DNA of 64,000 nucleotides from Opitutia bacterium (lineage in GTDB: Bacteria > Verrucomicrobiota > Kiritimatiellia > CAIQIC01 > Lenti-01). Below are positions 1 through 8,969 of this stretch, in pieces. The position numbers were made by a program, and so were the translations under genes. Below the pieces are notes generated by a model. That model did no database searches. It was not told where the DNA came from and saw only the letters and a program-made list of their open reading frames with translations. Positions within the stretch are counted from its first letter, which is position 1. Each line of letters opens with the position of its first letter. The stretch lies in NCBI GenBank assembly GCA_009928955.1, contig SABN01000003.1, positions 1 through 64,000 of the forward strand, in the 5' to 3' direction.

Positions 1-198
1 ATGCGGGGCTTGTTCGGCAAGAGCGTGGCGCCGGCCCGCGCGCTGGAGGCGGGGACCGTCTTGACGGAGGAGATGCTGGTGGCGCGGAAGCCGGGCACGG
101 GCATTCCGTATGCCGAGCGGGATCGGCTGGTGGGCCGGAAGCTGAAGGTGGCGGTTGAGCCGTTGCGCCTGCTGGACGGGAAGGACATCGATGAATAA
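1..198 (+). CDS. N-acetylneuraminate/nonulosonate synthase, C-terminal SAF-domain fragment (truncated by window edge)
   Basis: MRGLFGKSVAPARALEAGTVLTEEMLVARKPGTGI.. is typical of the NeuB C-terminal SAF domain; followed by neuC and neuA. Confidence 0.8.
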   Translation: MRGLFGKSVAPARALEAGTVLTEEMLVARKPGTGIPYAERDRLVGRKLKVAVEPLRLLDGKDIDE

Positions 199-1351
199 GC
201 GGAAAGTATGCGTGGTGCTGGTGGATCGCGCCAACTACGGGCGGATGAAGCCGGTGATGCGGGCGATCCAGGAGCATCCGGAGCTGGAATTGCAGACCAT
301 TTGCACCGGGACGATGCTGCTGGAGCGCTTCGGGGAGGCGGTGAAGATCGTGGAGGCCGACGGATTTCCCGTCAGCGGACGCATCTACGTGGAGCTGGAG
401 GGGTCGGTGCCCACGACCATGGCCAAGTCCATCGGCTTCGCCATGATCGAGTTCTCCACGGAATACCACCGGCTCAAGCCGGATCTCGTGCTGTTGATCG
501 GAGACCGCTACGAAGCCTTGGCCGCCGCGATTGCCGCCGCCTATATGAACCTCTGCCTGTGCCACATCCAGGGGGGCGAGGTGAGCGGCTCCATCGACGA
601 GAGCGCGCGCCACGCCATCACGAAATTCGCGCAGTACCATTTTCCCGCCACGAAGCGGGCCGCCGAATACATCGTCCGCATGGGGGAAGACCCGGCGACG
701 ATCCTGGGGATCGGGTGCCCGAGCAGCGATCTGGCTCCGGGGGTCACCGGCGCCGGGCTGGAAGAGATCCTCAACTGCTGCGGCCGGGGGTGCCACATCG
801 ATCCGGCCAAGCCGTTCCTGCTGTCGTTGTTCCATCCCATCACGACCGATTTCGGGGGGGAGGTGGAGCAGACGAAGCACCTGCTGGAGGCCTTGGCGCG
901 CATCGCCCAGCCGACCGTCCTGCTGTGGCCGAACATCGACGCCGGCGCGGATCACATCAGCAAGGAGATCCGGATCTTCCGCGACCGGCCCCACGCGACG
1001 TGGCTGCGCACGTTGGTCAACCTGTCGCCGGAGAGCTATCTGAAGGTGCTGCGGACGACGGTCTGCGCGGTGGGCAATTCAAGCAGCTTCGTGCGGGACG
1101 CGGGATATTTCGGGACGCCCGTCGTGTTGGTCGGCAACCGGCAGCAGGGGCGCGAGCACGACGAGCACGTCGTGCCGGTGCCCGTGGAGACGACCGCGAT
1201 CGAGGCGGCGATCCGCCGGCAATTGGTTCATGGGCGCTATGCGCCCAGCGCGCTCTACGGCGACGGCGCGGTGTCGGGCCGCCTCGCCGAATCCTTGGCC
1301 CGCCTGACGCCCTACACCCAGAAGCGGCTGCATTTCATCCGCGAGCGCTGA
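191..1351 (+). CDS. neuC: UDP-N-acetylglucosamine 2-epimerase (hydrolysing), NeuC/LegG family
   Basis: ATG at 191 overlaps the end of the neuB fragment; GDRYEALAAAIAAAYMN, HIQGGEVSGSIDESARHAITK and VGNSSSFVRDAG motifs. Confidence 0.88.
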   Translation: MNKRKVCVVLVDRANYGRMKPVMRAIQEHPELELQTICTGTMLLERFGEAVKIVEADGFPVSGRIYVELEGSVPTTMAKSIGFAMIEFSTEYHRLKPDLVLLIGDRYEALAAAIAAAYMNLCLCHIQGGEVSGSIDESARHAITKFAQYHFPATKRAAEYIVRMGEDPATILGIGCPSSDLAPGVTGAGLEEILNCCGRGCHIDPAKPFLLSLFHPITTDFGGEVEQTKHLLEALARIAQPTVLLWPNIDAGADHISKEIRIFRDRPHATWLRTLVNLSPESYLKVLRTTVCAVGNSSSFVRDAGYFGTPVVLVGNRQQGREHDEHVVPVPVETTAIEAAIRRQLVHGRYAPSALYGDGAVSGRLAESLARLTPYTQKRLHFIRER

Positions 1352-1365
1352 AGGAGGATGTCCCC

Positions 1366-2289
1366 ATGACCCGAGCCGAACGAATCCAGCAGGTCGGATA
1401 CGATTATGCTTCCCGCGCGAAGATCCGGACCGACGCCTGCAACCTGTGCGGGAGCGACGACCAGGTGGTGTTGACGCACCGGGACCGGTACGGGTTTCCC
1501 GCGCAGACGGTCGCCTGCGCCCGCTGCGGGCTGGCGGCGATGAATCCGCGCATGGCCGCGCGCGAATACGCGGCGTTCTACGCGCAATGGTATCGCCCGC
1601 TCGTCAGCGCCTACCATGGCCGGACGATCGACGCCGTTTCGGTGCAGCGGGAGCAGCAGGCCTATGCCGAGGAGATGGAGACGCTGGCGGGGCCCTATCT
1701 CGAACCGCGGCGCGGCCAGTCGTTCCTGGACGTCGGCGGCTCGACGGGCGTGATCGCGATCCATTTCGCCAAGCGCTTCGGGGTCGATCCGACGGTGATC
1801 GATCCGGCGCCGGACGAGATCCAGGAAGCGGACAAGTTCGGCCTGAAGACGATCACGGGCCTGATGGAGGAATGGGATCCGGGCGACCGGCGGTACGACG
1901 TGGTGGGGATGTTCCAGACGATCGACCACCTGCTGGACGTGAAGGCGACGCTGGAAAAGATCCGGTCCCTCCTGCGGGAGGATGGATTGTTCCTGGTGGA
2001 CATCGTGGACTTCCGCGCGGCTTGCCTGAAGAACGCCTCGGTCGAGCTGGCGACGAAGATCGACCATCCATACAGCCTGACGGAGTTCGCCATGGAGAGC
2101 TATCTGGCTCGGACGGGGTTTGATGTTTTGCGGCGTTCGTATAGCGCGGACCATCATCTGGTGGCCTATGTGTGCAAGCCCGCGGCGCCGCGGCCCGACC
2201 ACCTGCCGGAACGGAGCGAAGTCCGGGATTTCTTCCGCGAGCTTCGCCAAGTGCAGAACGCGCGGCCGGCGGCCGGAGGAAGCGCATGA
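1366..2289 (+). CDS. class I SAM-dependent methyltransferase with N-terminal CxxC..CxxC zinc-type motif
   Basis: CNLCGSD...CARCGLAAMNPRM then FLDVGGSTGVIAIHFAKRFG SAM-binding motif; AAGGAGG upstream of ATG 1366. Confidence 0.8.
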   Translation: MTRAERIQQVGYDYASRAKIRTDACNLCGSDDQVVLTHRDRYGFPAQTVACARCGLAAMNPRMAAREYAAFYAQWYRPLVSAYHGRTIDAVSVQREQQAYAEEMETLAGPYLEPRRGQSFLDVGGSTGVIAIHFAKRFGVDPTVIDPAPDEIQEADKFGLKTITGLMEEWDPGDRRYDVVGMFQTIDHLLDVKATLEKIRSLLREDGLFLVDIVDFRAACLKNASVELATKIDHPYSLTEFAMESYLARTGFDVLRRSYSADHHLVAYVCKPAAPRPDHLPERSEVRDFFRELRQVQNARPAAGGSA

Positions 2290-2984
2290 GCCGGATCCTG
2301 GGCCTGATCCCCGCCCGGGGCGGCTCCAAGGCGATGCCCCGGAAAAACATCCTGCCGCTGTGCGGGAAGTCCCTCGTTCAGCGCGCCTGGGAAGGCGCGC
2401 GGGTTTCGGGCGCGCTCGACCGCGTCATCCTGTCCACCGACGACGAGGAGATCGCGGCGCATGGGCGGGCGATCGGGCTGGAGGTGCCCTTCCTGCGGCC
2501 GGCGGCGTTCGCGGGCGACGCGAGCCCGATGATCGATGTGGCGACGCATGCGCTGGAGGCCTTGAGGAAGGCGGACAACTATGTGCCCGAGGCGGTGATG
2601 ATCCTGCAACCGACCTCGCCGCTGCGTTCTCCGGCGCACATCCGGCGCGCGGCGGAGCTGCTGGAGGGCCACGAGGCCGTGTGTTCAGTCTTGCCGCTGC
2701 CGCAGGATCTCTCTCCCTCCTATCTGATGAAGATCCGGGAGGACGGGTGTCTGGACTATTTCATGCCGGACGGCGGCCGGTTCACCCGCCGCCAGGATCT
2801 GCCGATCGCCTATCGGCGCGAAGGCACCATCTTCCTCACGCGCACGGAGGTGATCCTGGAGCAGCGTTCGTTCTATGGCCGGCGCTGTTTCCCGATGCGG
2901 ATGGAGCCGAACGAAGTCCTGAACATCGATACGCCGGAGGATTGGCGGGAAGCCGAACGCGTTCTGGGCGGGAGGAACGGGTGA
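2286..2984 (+). CDS. neuA: CMP-N-acylneuraminate (nonulosonate) cytidylyltransferase
   Basis: MSRILGLIPARGGSKAMPRKNI...LQPTSPLRSPAHI; ATGA overlap with previous gene. Confidence 0.9.
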   Translation: MSRILGLIPARGGSKAMPRKNILPLCGKSLVQRAWEGARVSGALDRVILSTDDEEIAAHGRAIGLEVPFLRPAAFAGDASPMIDVATHALEALRKADNYVPEAVMILQPTSPLRSPAHIRRAAELLEGHEAVCSVLPLPQDLSPSYLMKIREDGCLDYFMPDGGRFTRRQDLPIAYRREGTIFLTRTEVILEQRSFYGRRCFPMRMEPNEVLNIDTPEDWREAERVLGGRNG

Positions 2985-3919
2985 ACATCCTGCTGGCCGA
3001 ATCTTCGGGCTTCAGCCCGCGCGCGCTGGAACTTCTGCGCCCGCTGGGCGCCGTGCGCCAGGAAGACCTGTCCGGCGCCGCGCTGCGCGCCGCGGCCGGC
3101 GATTGCGACGTGTTGTGGGTGAGGCTGCGCACCTTCATCGGTCCCGAGGTGATGGATGCCGCGCCCCGCCTGAAGTGGATCGCGTCCCCCACGACCGGCC
3201 TGAACCACATCGATCTGGCGGCGGCGGAGAAGCGCGGCATCCGCGTTCTGTCCCTCCGGGGAGAAGTGGACTTTCTGAAGGAAATCCGGGCCACGGCGGA
3301 ATTGACCATCGGACTGATGCTAGCGCTGCTTAGGCATATTCCTGCAGCGGCCCAAGGGGTTCGGGATGGAGTCTGGGACCGGGACCGGTACCAAGGGCGG
3401 GAGCTTTTTGGCCAAGACGTGGGGTTGGTCGGTTTTGGACGGCTGGGCCGCCTCGTGGCCGGCTACCTGCTCGCATTCGGCAGTCGCGTCCGGGTGTATG
3501 ATCCCGCCGCAACGGAACCGGAGCTGCCGGGGGTGGAGCGCGTCGCGCTGGAGGATCTGTTGGCGTTTTCCCAATTGGTTTCCTTGCATGCAGCGTACGA
3601 ACCGGCCAATGAACGCTTCTTCAACGCCGCCTGTTTCCGGCGCATGCCGCGGGGAGCGTGGTTTGTCAACACCGCCCGCGGCGAGCTGGTGGATGAAGCC
3701 GCCCTGCTGAAGGCGCTGGAATCCGGGCATCTGGCCGGGGCGGCGGTGGATGTATTGGCGGCTGAACCCTCGCTGGTTTTGGACGCGCATCCCCTGGTCC
3801 GCTTCGCCCGCACCTCCGACCGCCTGATCCTCACGCCGCACATCGGGGGTTGCACGCAGGAATCGATGGAACGTGCGGAGTATTTCCTGGCGCGAAGAAT
3901 GAAGGAGGCCTTGGCCTGA
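2981..3919 (+). CDS. D-isomer specific 2-hydroxyacid dehydrogenase (SerA-like)
   Basis: GTG start at 2981 overlapping neuA; VGLVGFGRLGRLVAGYL Rossmann motif, FVNTARGELVDE, LTPHIGG. Confidence 0.85.
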   Translation: MNILLAESSGFSPRALELLRPLGAVRQEDLSGAALRAAAGDCDVLWVRLRTFIGPEVMDAAPRLKWIASPTTGLNHIDLAAAEKRGIRVLSLRGEVDFLKEIRATAELTIGLMLALLRHIPAAAQGVRDGVWDRDRYQGRELFGQDVGLVGFGRLGRLVAGYLLAFGSRVRVYDPAATEPELPGVERVALEDLLAFSQLVSLHAAYEPANERFFNAACFRRMPRGAWFVNTARGELVDEAALLKALESGHLAGAAVDVLAAEPSLVLDAHPLVRFARTSDRLILTPHIGGCTQESMERAEYFLARRMKEALA

Positions 3920-3972
3920 TGGGCCACGGGAAGCTTTGAACATGGATTTGTCCGCGGCGCACGATTCACGCG

Positions 3973-5391
3973 ATGATATTTAACACCGTCACCTTCATTG
4001 TTTTCCTGATCCTCGTATTCTCTCTGTATTGGGGGTTGAATCGGCGGTGGCAGAACGCGCTCTTGCTCGTCGCCAGCTACGTGTTCTACGGCTGGTGGGA
4101 TTGGCGGTTCCTGTCGCTGATCCTCATTTCGAGCCTCTTTGATTTCTGGCTTGGTCGGCGCATTGCCGCAACGTCGGCCCCGCGGCGACGAAAGGCGTAT
4201 ATCGTGCTGAGCCTGGTCAGCAACCTGGGGCTGCTCGGTTTCTTCAAGTATTTCAACTTCTTTGCGGAAAGCTTCGCGCACCTGCTGGCCGGGTTCGGCC
4301 TGGAGGCCGGTTTCGTCACGCTGCACATCATCCTGCCGGTGGGCATCAGCTTCTATACGTTCCAAAGCTTGAGCTATACGCTGGACGTCTATCGGGGCCA
4401 ATGCCTGGCGACATACACGCTGGTCGAATTTATGGCCTTCGTCTCCTTCTTTCCGCAACTGGTGGCCGGTCCGATCGAACGCGCCACGAACCTGTTGAAG
4501 CAGTTCGCCGGGGACCGCGTGTTCGACGTGCAGCAGGCGAAGGACGGCGTCCGGCAGATGCTCTGGGGATTCTTCCAGAAGATGGTGATCGCCGACGGCG
4601 CGGCGAAATACGTCAATGCGGTCTACGCGGCGGACGCGGAAGCCAACGGAGGCCGGCTGCTGCTGGGCACCGTATTCTTTGCGTTCCAGATCTATAGCGA
4701 CTTCGCCGGCTACGCGAACATCGCCTGCGGTTGCGCGCGGCTGTTTGGCTTTCGGCTGATGAGGAACTTCGCGTATCCCTATTTCTCCCGCAACATCGCC
4801 GAATTTTGGCAACGGTGGCACATCTCGCTTTCCACCTGGTTCCGCGATTACCTGTATATCCCGCTCGGGGGGAGTCGCCGCGGCCTCGCGCGCACGGCGC
4901 GCAACGTCCTGCTGACGTTCACGATCAGCGGGCTCTGGCATGGGGCCAACTGGACTTATGTTTTCTGGGGATTGCTGAACGGGCTGTACTTCCTTCCGGG
5001 CTTGCTGCGCCGCCGCCTCGGCCCGGCGCCAGTCGCCCCTCCGTCTCGGGACGCCCGCTGGACGGACCTGCCCGCGATCGGACTGACCTTCTTGATGACG
5101 TGCGCGGCATGGGTCTTTTTCCGCGCGGAGAGCTTGCCGCAGGCTTTCCACTTCTTCCGTGCGATGGCGGGGGCCTTCGATCTCCACGCGCTGGTTTTCG
5201 ATGCGCCGCAGATCAAGCTTCTGATTCTCGCGATGCTGGCCATCGAGTGGATCCAGCGGCACCGTGCCCACCCGCTGGACATCGCCGCCCTGCCTCTGCC
5301 CGTCCGTTGGGCCAGCTACTACGCGCTGGCTTCCGTGATCCTGGTTTTCGGGACGTTCCAATCCACGACCTTCATTTACTTCCAGTTCTGA
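3973..5391 (+). CDS. MBOAT family O-acyltransferase (AlgI-like)
   Basis: multi-TM; YFSRNIAEFWQRWHISLSTWFRDYLYIPLGGSRRG and LWHGANWTYVFWGLLNG motifs. Confidence 0.93.
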   Translation: MIFNTVTFIVFLILVFSLYWGLNRRWQNALLLVASYVFYGWWDWRFLSLILISSLFDFWLGRRIAATSAPRRRKAYIVLSLVSNLGLLGFFKYFNFFAESFAHLLAGFGLEAGFVTLHIILPVGISFYTFQSLSYTLDVYRGQCLATYTLVEFMAFVSFFPQLVAGPIERATNLLKQFAGDRVFDVQQAKDGVRQMLWGFFQKMVIADGAAKYVNAVYAADAEANGGRLLLGTVFFAFQIYSDFAGYANIACGCARLFGFRLMRNFAYPYFSRNIAEFWQRWHISLSTWFRDYLYIPLGGSRRGLARTARNVLLTFTISGLWHGANWTYVFWGLLNGLYFLPGLLRRRLGPAPVAPPSRDARWTDLPAIGLTFLMTCAAWVFFRAESLPQAFHFFRAMAGAFDLHALVFDAPQIKLLILAMLAIEWIQRHRAHPLDIAALPLPVRWASYYALASVILVFGTFQSTTFIYFQF

Positions 5392-5392
5392 T

Positions 5393-6586
5393 ATGAAGTT
5401 TCCTATGCCATATCGGTTCGCGCTCCGCACCCTGCTGTGGGCGCTCCCGCTTGGACTGCCGGTGGCGGCCTTCGAGCTGAGCCTGTGGCGGGCCGGCGAG
5501 ACGACGCCCATCGGGGAGATCTGCACGGTCCTGGCGGCCCGTCCCGACGCGCTCTTCGGGCGCCAGTTTTTCGACCAGGGCCTCTACCGGTTCAAGTGGG
5601 TTTCGATCCTGCAGCGCAATCCCGCGATGATTGCGCTGGGCAATTCGCGCGTGATGCAGTTCCGCCGGGAAATGTTCGGAGCCCGGTCCGCCGACTTCTT
5701 TAACGCCGGCGGCATGATCCAGCATGTCCGCGATTTCGAGCAGTTTGTTGAAATCCTGCCGGCGGATACCCGCATCGCTTGCGTGATCCTGAGGGTCGAG
5801 TATTCGTGGTTCAACGATTGCACGGCCATCGTCGCGGAACGCACGCGAGTCTTGGCAAAGTCCATCCGCTCCGACGAGGGCCTGGATGGATTTGCCCACG
5901 GGCACGTGTTCCAGCAGGTGTTGCGCAACGGGCTGACGCCGGATTTGTCGCGTCCCTCCTGGGCGGTGCTCGCCGGGGCGTGGCGGGGCGGAGACGCAGC
6001 CGCGGTGAATGCCTGGGGTTTCATGGCGCGAAACCGCCACGCGGGATTCCGCTCGGACGGGAGTTTCGAATATGGACTTTCCGCGCCCGGCGACTGGACG
6101 TTCCAAGACCGCGAACATCCGACCGTGATCGAGCGCATCAAGACCGGCACCCGGGGGTTTGAACCGATGGTCGCGCTTTCGGAAGATCGCGTGGAGCGGT
6201 TTCTGGCTTGCGTGCGGGCCTTGAAAGCGCGCGGCATCACCGTGCTCTGTTTTGCGCCACCCTATCCCTCCGCCGCAATCGCGGCGCTCGAGGCAAGCCC
6301 GGACCAGCAGGGCGGCTGGCGGCAGTACCGGGAGGAATTGCCTGCGCGCATCCGCGGGGCAGGGGCGGTATACGTTGACACTTCCACGCCGGGCGCGTTG
6401 GGCATGGACGACCGTTGCATGCGGGACGGCCTGCACGCGATGGAGACCTTTCACGTGCGGATCCTCGTGGCCCTGGCGGGCCAGCCCGGCGCCGATACTG
6501 CCGGGCTTGACCCCGCATTTTTGCGGCGGCTGATCGACGACCCGCGTTCCAACCCGTGGTTCCCGAACTACGGAGGAATCCAATGA
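5393..6586 (+). CDS. SGNH-hydrolase-like/AlgX-like partner of the MBOAT acyltransferase (putative)
   Basis: single N-terminal TM then IALGNSRVMQFR block; immediately downstream of MBOAT. Confidence 0.5.
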   Translation: MKFPMPYRFALRTLLWALPLGLPVAAFELSLWRAGETTPIGEICTVLAARPDALFGRQFFDQGLYRFKWVSILQRNPAMIALGNSRVMQFRREMFGARSADFFNAGGMIQHVRDFEQFVEILPADTRIACVILRVEYSWFNDCTAIVAERTRVLAKSIRSDEGLDGFAHGHVFQQVLRNGLTPDLSRPSWAVLAGAWRGGDAAAVNAWGFMARNRHAGFRSDGSFEYGLSAPGDWTFQDREHPTVIERIKTGTRGFEPMVALSEDRVERFLACVRALKARGITVLCFAPPYPSAAIAALEASPDQQGGWRQYREELPARIRGAGAVYVDTSTPGALGMDDRCMRDGLHAMETFHVRILVALAGQPGADTAGLDPAFLRRLIDDPRSNPWFPNYGGIQ

Positions 6587-6608
6587 TCTTTTTCCCACGA
6601 GGTGGCCC

Positions 6609-7010
6609 ATGTGCGGCATAGGATTCTGTTCCGGAATCCCGGACGTGACGGATGCCCTCGCGCGAATGGCCGCGGCGATGCGCCATCGCGGACCAGACGA
6701 CCGCGGGTTCGCCCTTGTCGCCGGGTCCTCCGCCGGCCTCGTGAACACGGCCCGGGGGGAACGGGTCGATGAGGACGCGTTGCTGGCCGCGCTGAAGTCC
6801 GGGCATCTGGCCGGGGCGGCCGTGGACGTGCTGGCGGCGGAATCCTCGGTGAACTTGCCGGAACATCCGCTCGGGGCCTTCGCGCGCGCCGACGACCGGC
6901 TGAGCCTCACGCCGCACATCGGGGGCTGCATCCGCGAATCGATGGAGCGCACCGAAGTGTTCATGTCGCAACAACTGCGGTCTTGCCTGCCTTCAACGGA
7001 TGCGGAATGA
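6609..7010 (+). pseudogene. chimeric remnant: AsnB N-terminus joined to SerA-like dehydrogenase C-terminus
   Basis: MCGIGFCSG...AMRHRGPDDRG (AsnB-type glutaminase start) continuing as LVNTARGERVDEDALLAALKSGHLAGAAVDVLAAE...LTPHIGGCIRESMERTE, matching the C-terminus of the 2981-3919 dehydrogenase. Confidence 0.8.
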
Positions 7011-7034
7011 GGAATTGGACAGAAGGGTGGAATC

Positions 7035-8885
7035 ATGCCGGGAATTTTCTTTGCCATAGCAACTGATGGAACGCCACTCGACAGCGCATGGCTGGAAACA
7101 GGACTGAAGCGCTTAGCTTCCTTCTCTGGAACGGCGCAAACGGCATCCGCTTCGCCCGGGTTGTTCGTCGGTCTGCATTGCGTGGGCTTGTTGGGCCACA
7201 GCCATGCCCGGCGGAATGCCCTTGAATGTTGGGCGTATGGACTGGTTTTGCCCATGGAATCCCGCCAAGCGGGCGGCGAAACGTGTTCTTCCGCCGAGCA
7301 CGCCCTTCAAGCCTATGAAAAGCACGGGGTGGGGTTCAGCCAGCACCTCCAGGGCGAATTCCAAGTGGTGCTGCGCGACGGCGAAACGGTGCTGGCGGCC
7401 AACGACCGATTTGGCCTTCGGCCCTGGTATGCCTGCAAACAGGCCGGATGCCTGATCCTCTCGCCCGCCGTGAAGGGGCTTCTCCCCTTGTTGCCCGGCG
7501 CGCCCGAGTTGGATCCCGTTTCAGTGGCGGGATTCCTCACCTTCAACAAGATCCGTCTGGGAAACCGCACCATGGTCAAGGGGGTGGAGGTATGGCCTCC
7601 GGCCTCACTGCTGATCCAGACAAAAGGAAAACCGGTTTCGCAACGGTCCACGTGGACGTTCCAATACAACGATTCCATGTCCGAAGAGCCGGCTTCGGAC
7701 TCCGCCATCGATGCATTGGTTGTCGCCTATCGGGAAGCCATGCGCCGGCACGCGGCCGTCCAAGCCGGTCGCCGCGTGGGAATTTCATTGAGCGGTGGAT
7801 TGGACTCGCGAACCATGGTGGGCGCGTTGGCCCCCGATGAAGCCAAACGGTTCAGCGCGCACACCTACGGGTTGTCCGATTCCGATGAAGTGTTGCTGGC
7901 GGGGCAGGTGGCCTCCACGGCGGGCATGCCCCACTTCTTCTATCCCATGGAGGCCGATGACTTCATCCGGCATGCCGACGTCACGGCGGATGTGAGCGAC
8001 GAAATGGATCTGTTCGTTCAAGGCGCCCAACATCTCTGGCTTGTCCCGGCCGCCGCATCCGTTGATGTGATGATGACGGGCTTGGATCTGGATGTGACCC
8101 TGGGCGGGATTTACCTCACGCCCGATGTCCTGGGTGCGCGCAACGACGTCGAGGTCCTCGACCTGCTCCGCAAGCGCAACCGGATCTTCACCGAGGAGGA
8201 ATTGGGCCTCTTGGCGGGGCCGTCGCTCCGCAACGACCGGCAGGCGCCGTATGATTTCGCCCGGGACCTGATCCGGGCGCTTCCGCAGAACCATCCCGCC
8301 GCCAAATACGATCTTTTCATCAACCAATACAGCATGCGCCGGGTGATTTTCGCCCGGTACGGCCAGATCCGCAACTACATGGAAACGGCAACGCCGATGC
8401 TGGACTACCATTTCATCGATTTGGTGTTGAAGTTGCCCACCCGGCAACGGGCCGGACATGCCACGTTCCAGCCCTTCCTCAACCGCCTTTGCCCCGAACT
8501 GTGCCGCATTCCGTATCAACGGACCACGTTGCCTCCCTGCGTCCCGGTCCGTTTCTGGGCCGACGCGGTCCGCATCGAGCAGGAGCGCGAAAAACTGTAT
8601 TTTCGCATCTGGCGCGAAACCCACGGCGAGATCCGGGTCCCGTACCGCCGTTATTACACGAATTTCGACGAATGGCTGCGTGAATCCCCCGCCTGGATTT
8701 CGTTTGCGGATCAACGGCTTCTCGACCCGGCCGCTCGCATCTATGGCATGGGGATTGCGGAGCCCCAGGCCGTCCGGCGATTCGTGGAGGAACATCGCCA
8801 AGGCCAGGTGTCGCGGCGCCAGCAGATCGTTTGCCTTCTCAGCCTGGAGGCCTACCTCCGCCGCTTTTTCGATGCGCATGAATGA
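7035..8885 (+). CDS. asparagine synthase-related protein lacking the N-terminal nucleophile Cys
   Basis: starts MPGIFF (no MCGI); RRVGISLSGGLDSRTMVGAL PP-loop retained. Confidence 0.8.
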   Translation: MPGIFFAIATDGTPLDSAWLETGLKRLASFSGTAQTASASPGLFVGLHCVGLLGHSHARRNALECWAYGLVLPMESRQAGGETCSSAEHALQAYEKHGVGFSQHLQGEFQVVLRDGETVLAANDRFGLRPWYACKQAGCLILSPAVKGLLPLLPGAPELDPVSVAGFLTFNKIRLGNRTMVKGVEVWPPASLLIQTKGKPVSQRSTWTFQYNDSMSEEPASDSAIDALVVAYREAMRRHAAVQAGRRVGISLSGGLDSRTMVGALAPDEAKRFSAHTYGLSDSDEVLLAGQVASTAGMPHFFYPMEADDFIRHADVTADVSDEMDLFVQGAQHLWLVPAAASVDVMMTGLDLDVTLGGIYLTPDVLGARNDVEVLDLLRKRNRIFTEEELGLLAGPSLRNDRQAPYDFARDLIRALPQNHPAAKYDLFINQYSMRRVIFARYGQIRNYMETATPMLDYHFIDLVLKLPTRQRAGHATFQPFLNRLCPELCRIPYQRTTLPPCVPVRFWADAVRIEQEREKLYFRIWRETHGEIRVPYRRYYTNFDEWLRESPAWISFADQRLLDPAARIYGMGIAEPQAVRRFVEEHRQGQVSRRQQIVCLLSLEAYLRRFFDAHE

Positions 8886-8969
8886 GGAGGTCGAAATGTT
8901 CCGTGCGAATGACAGGACATCGGCGCCCCTTGCGGATCGGCGCCATCCATTGCCTTGCGGGAAACCACC

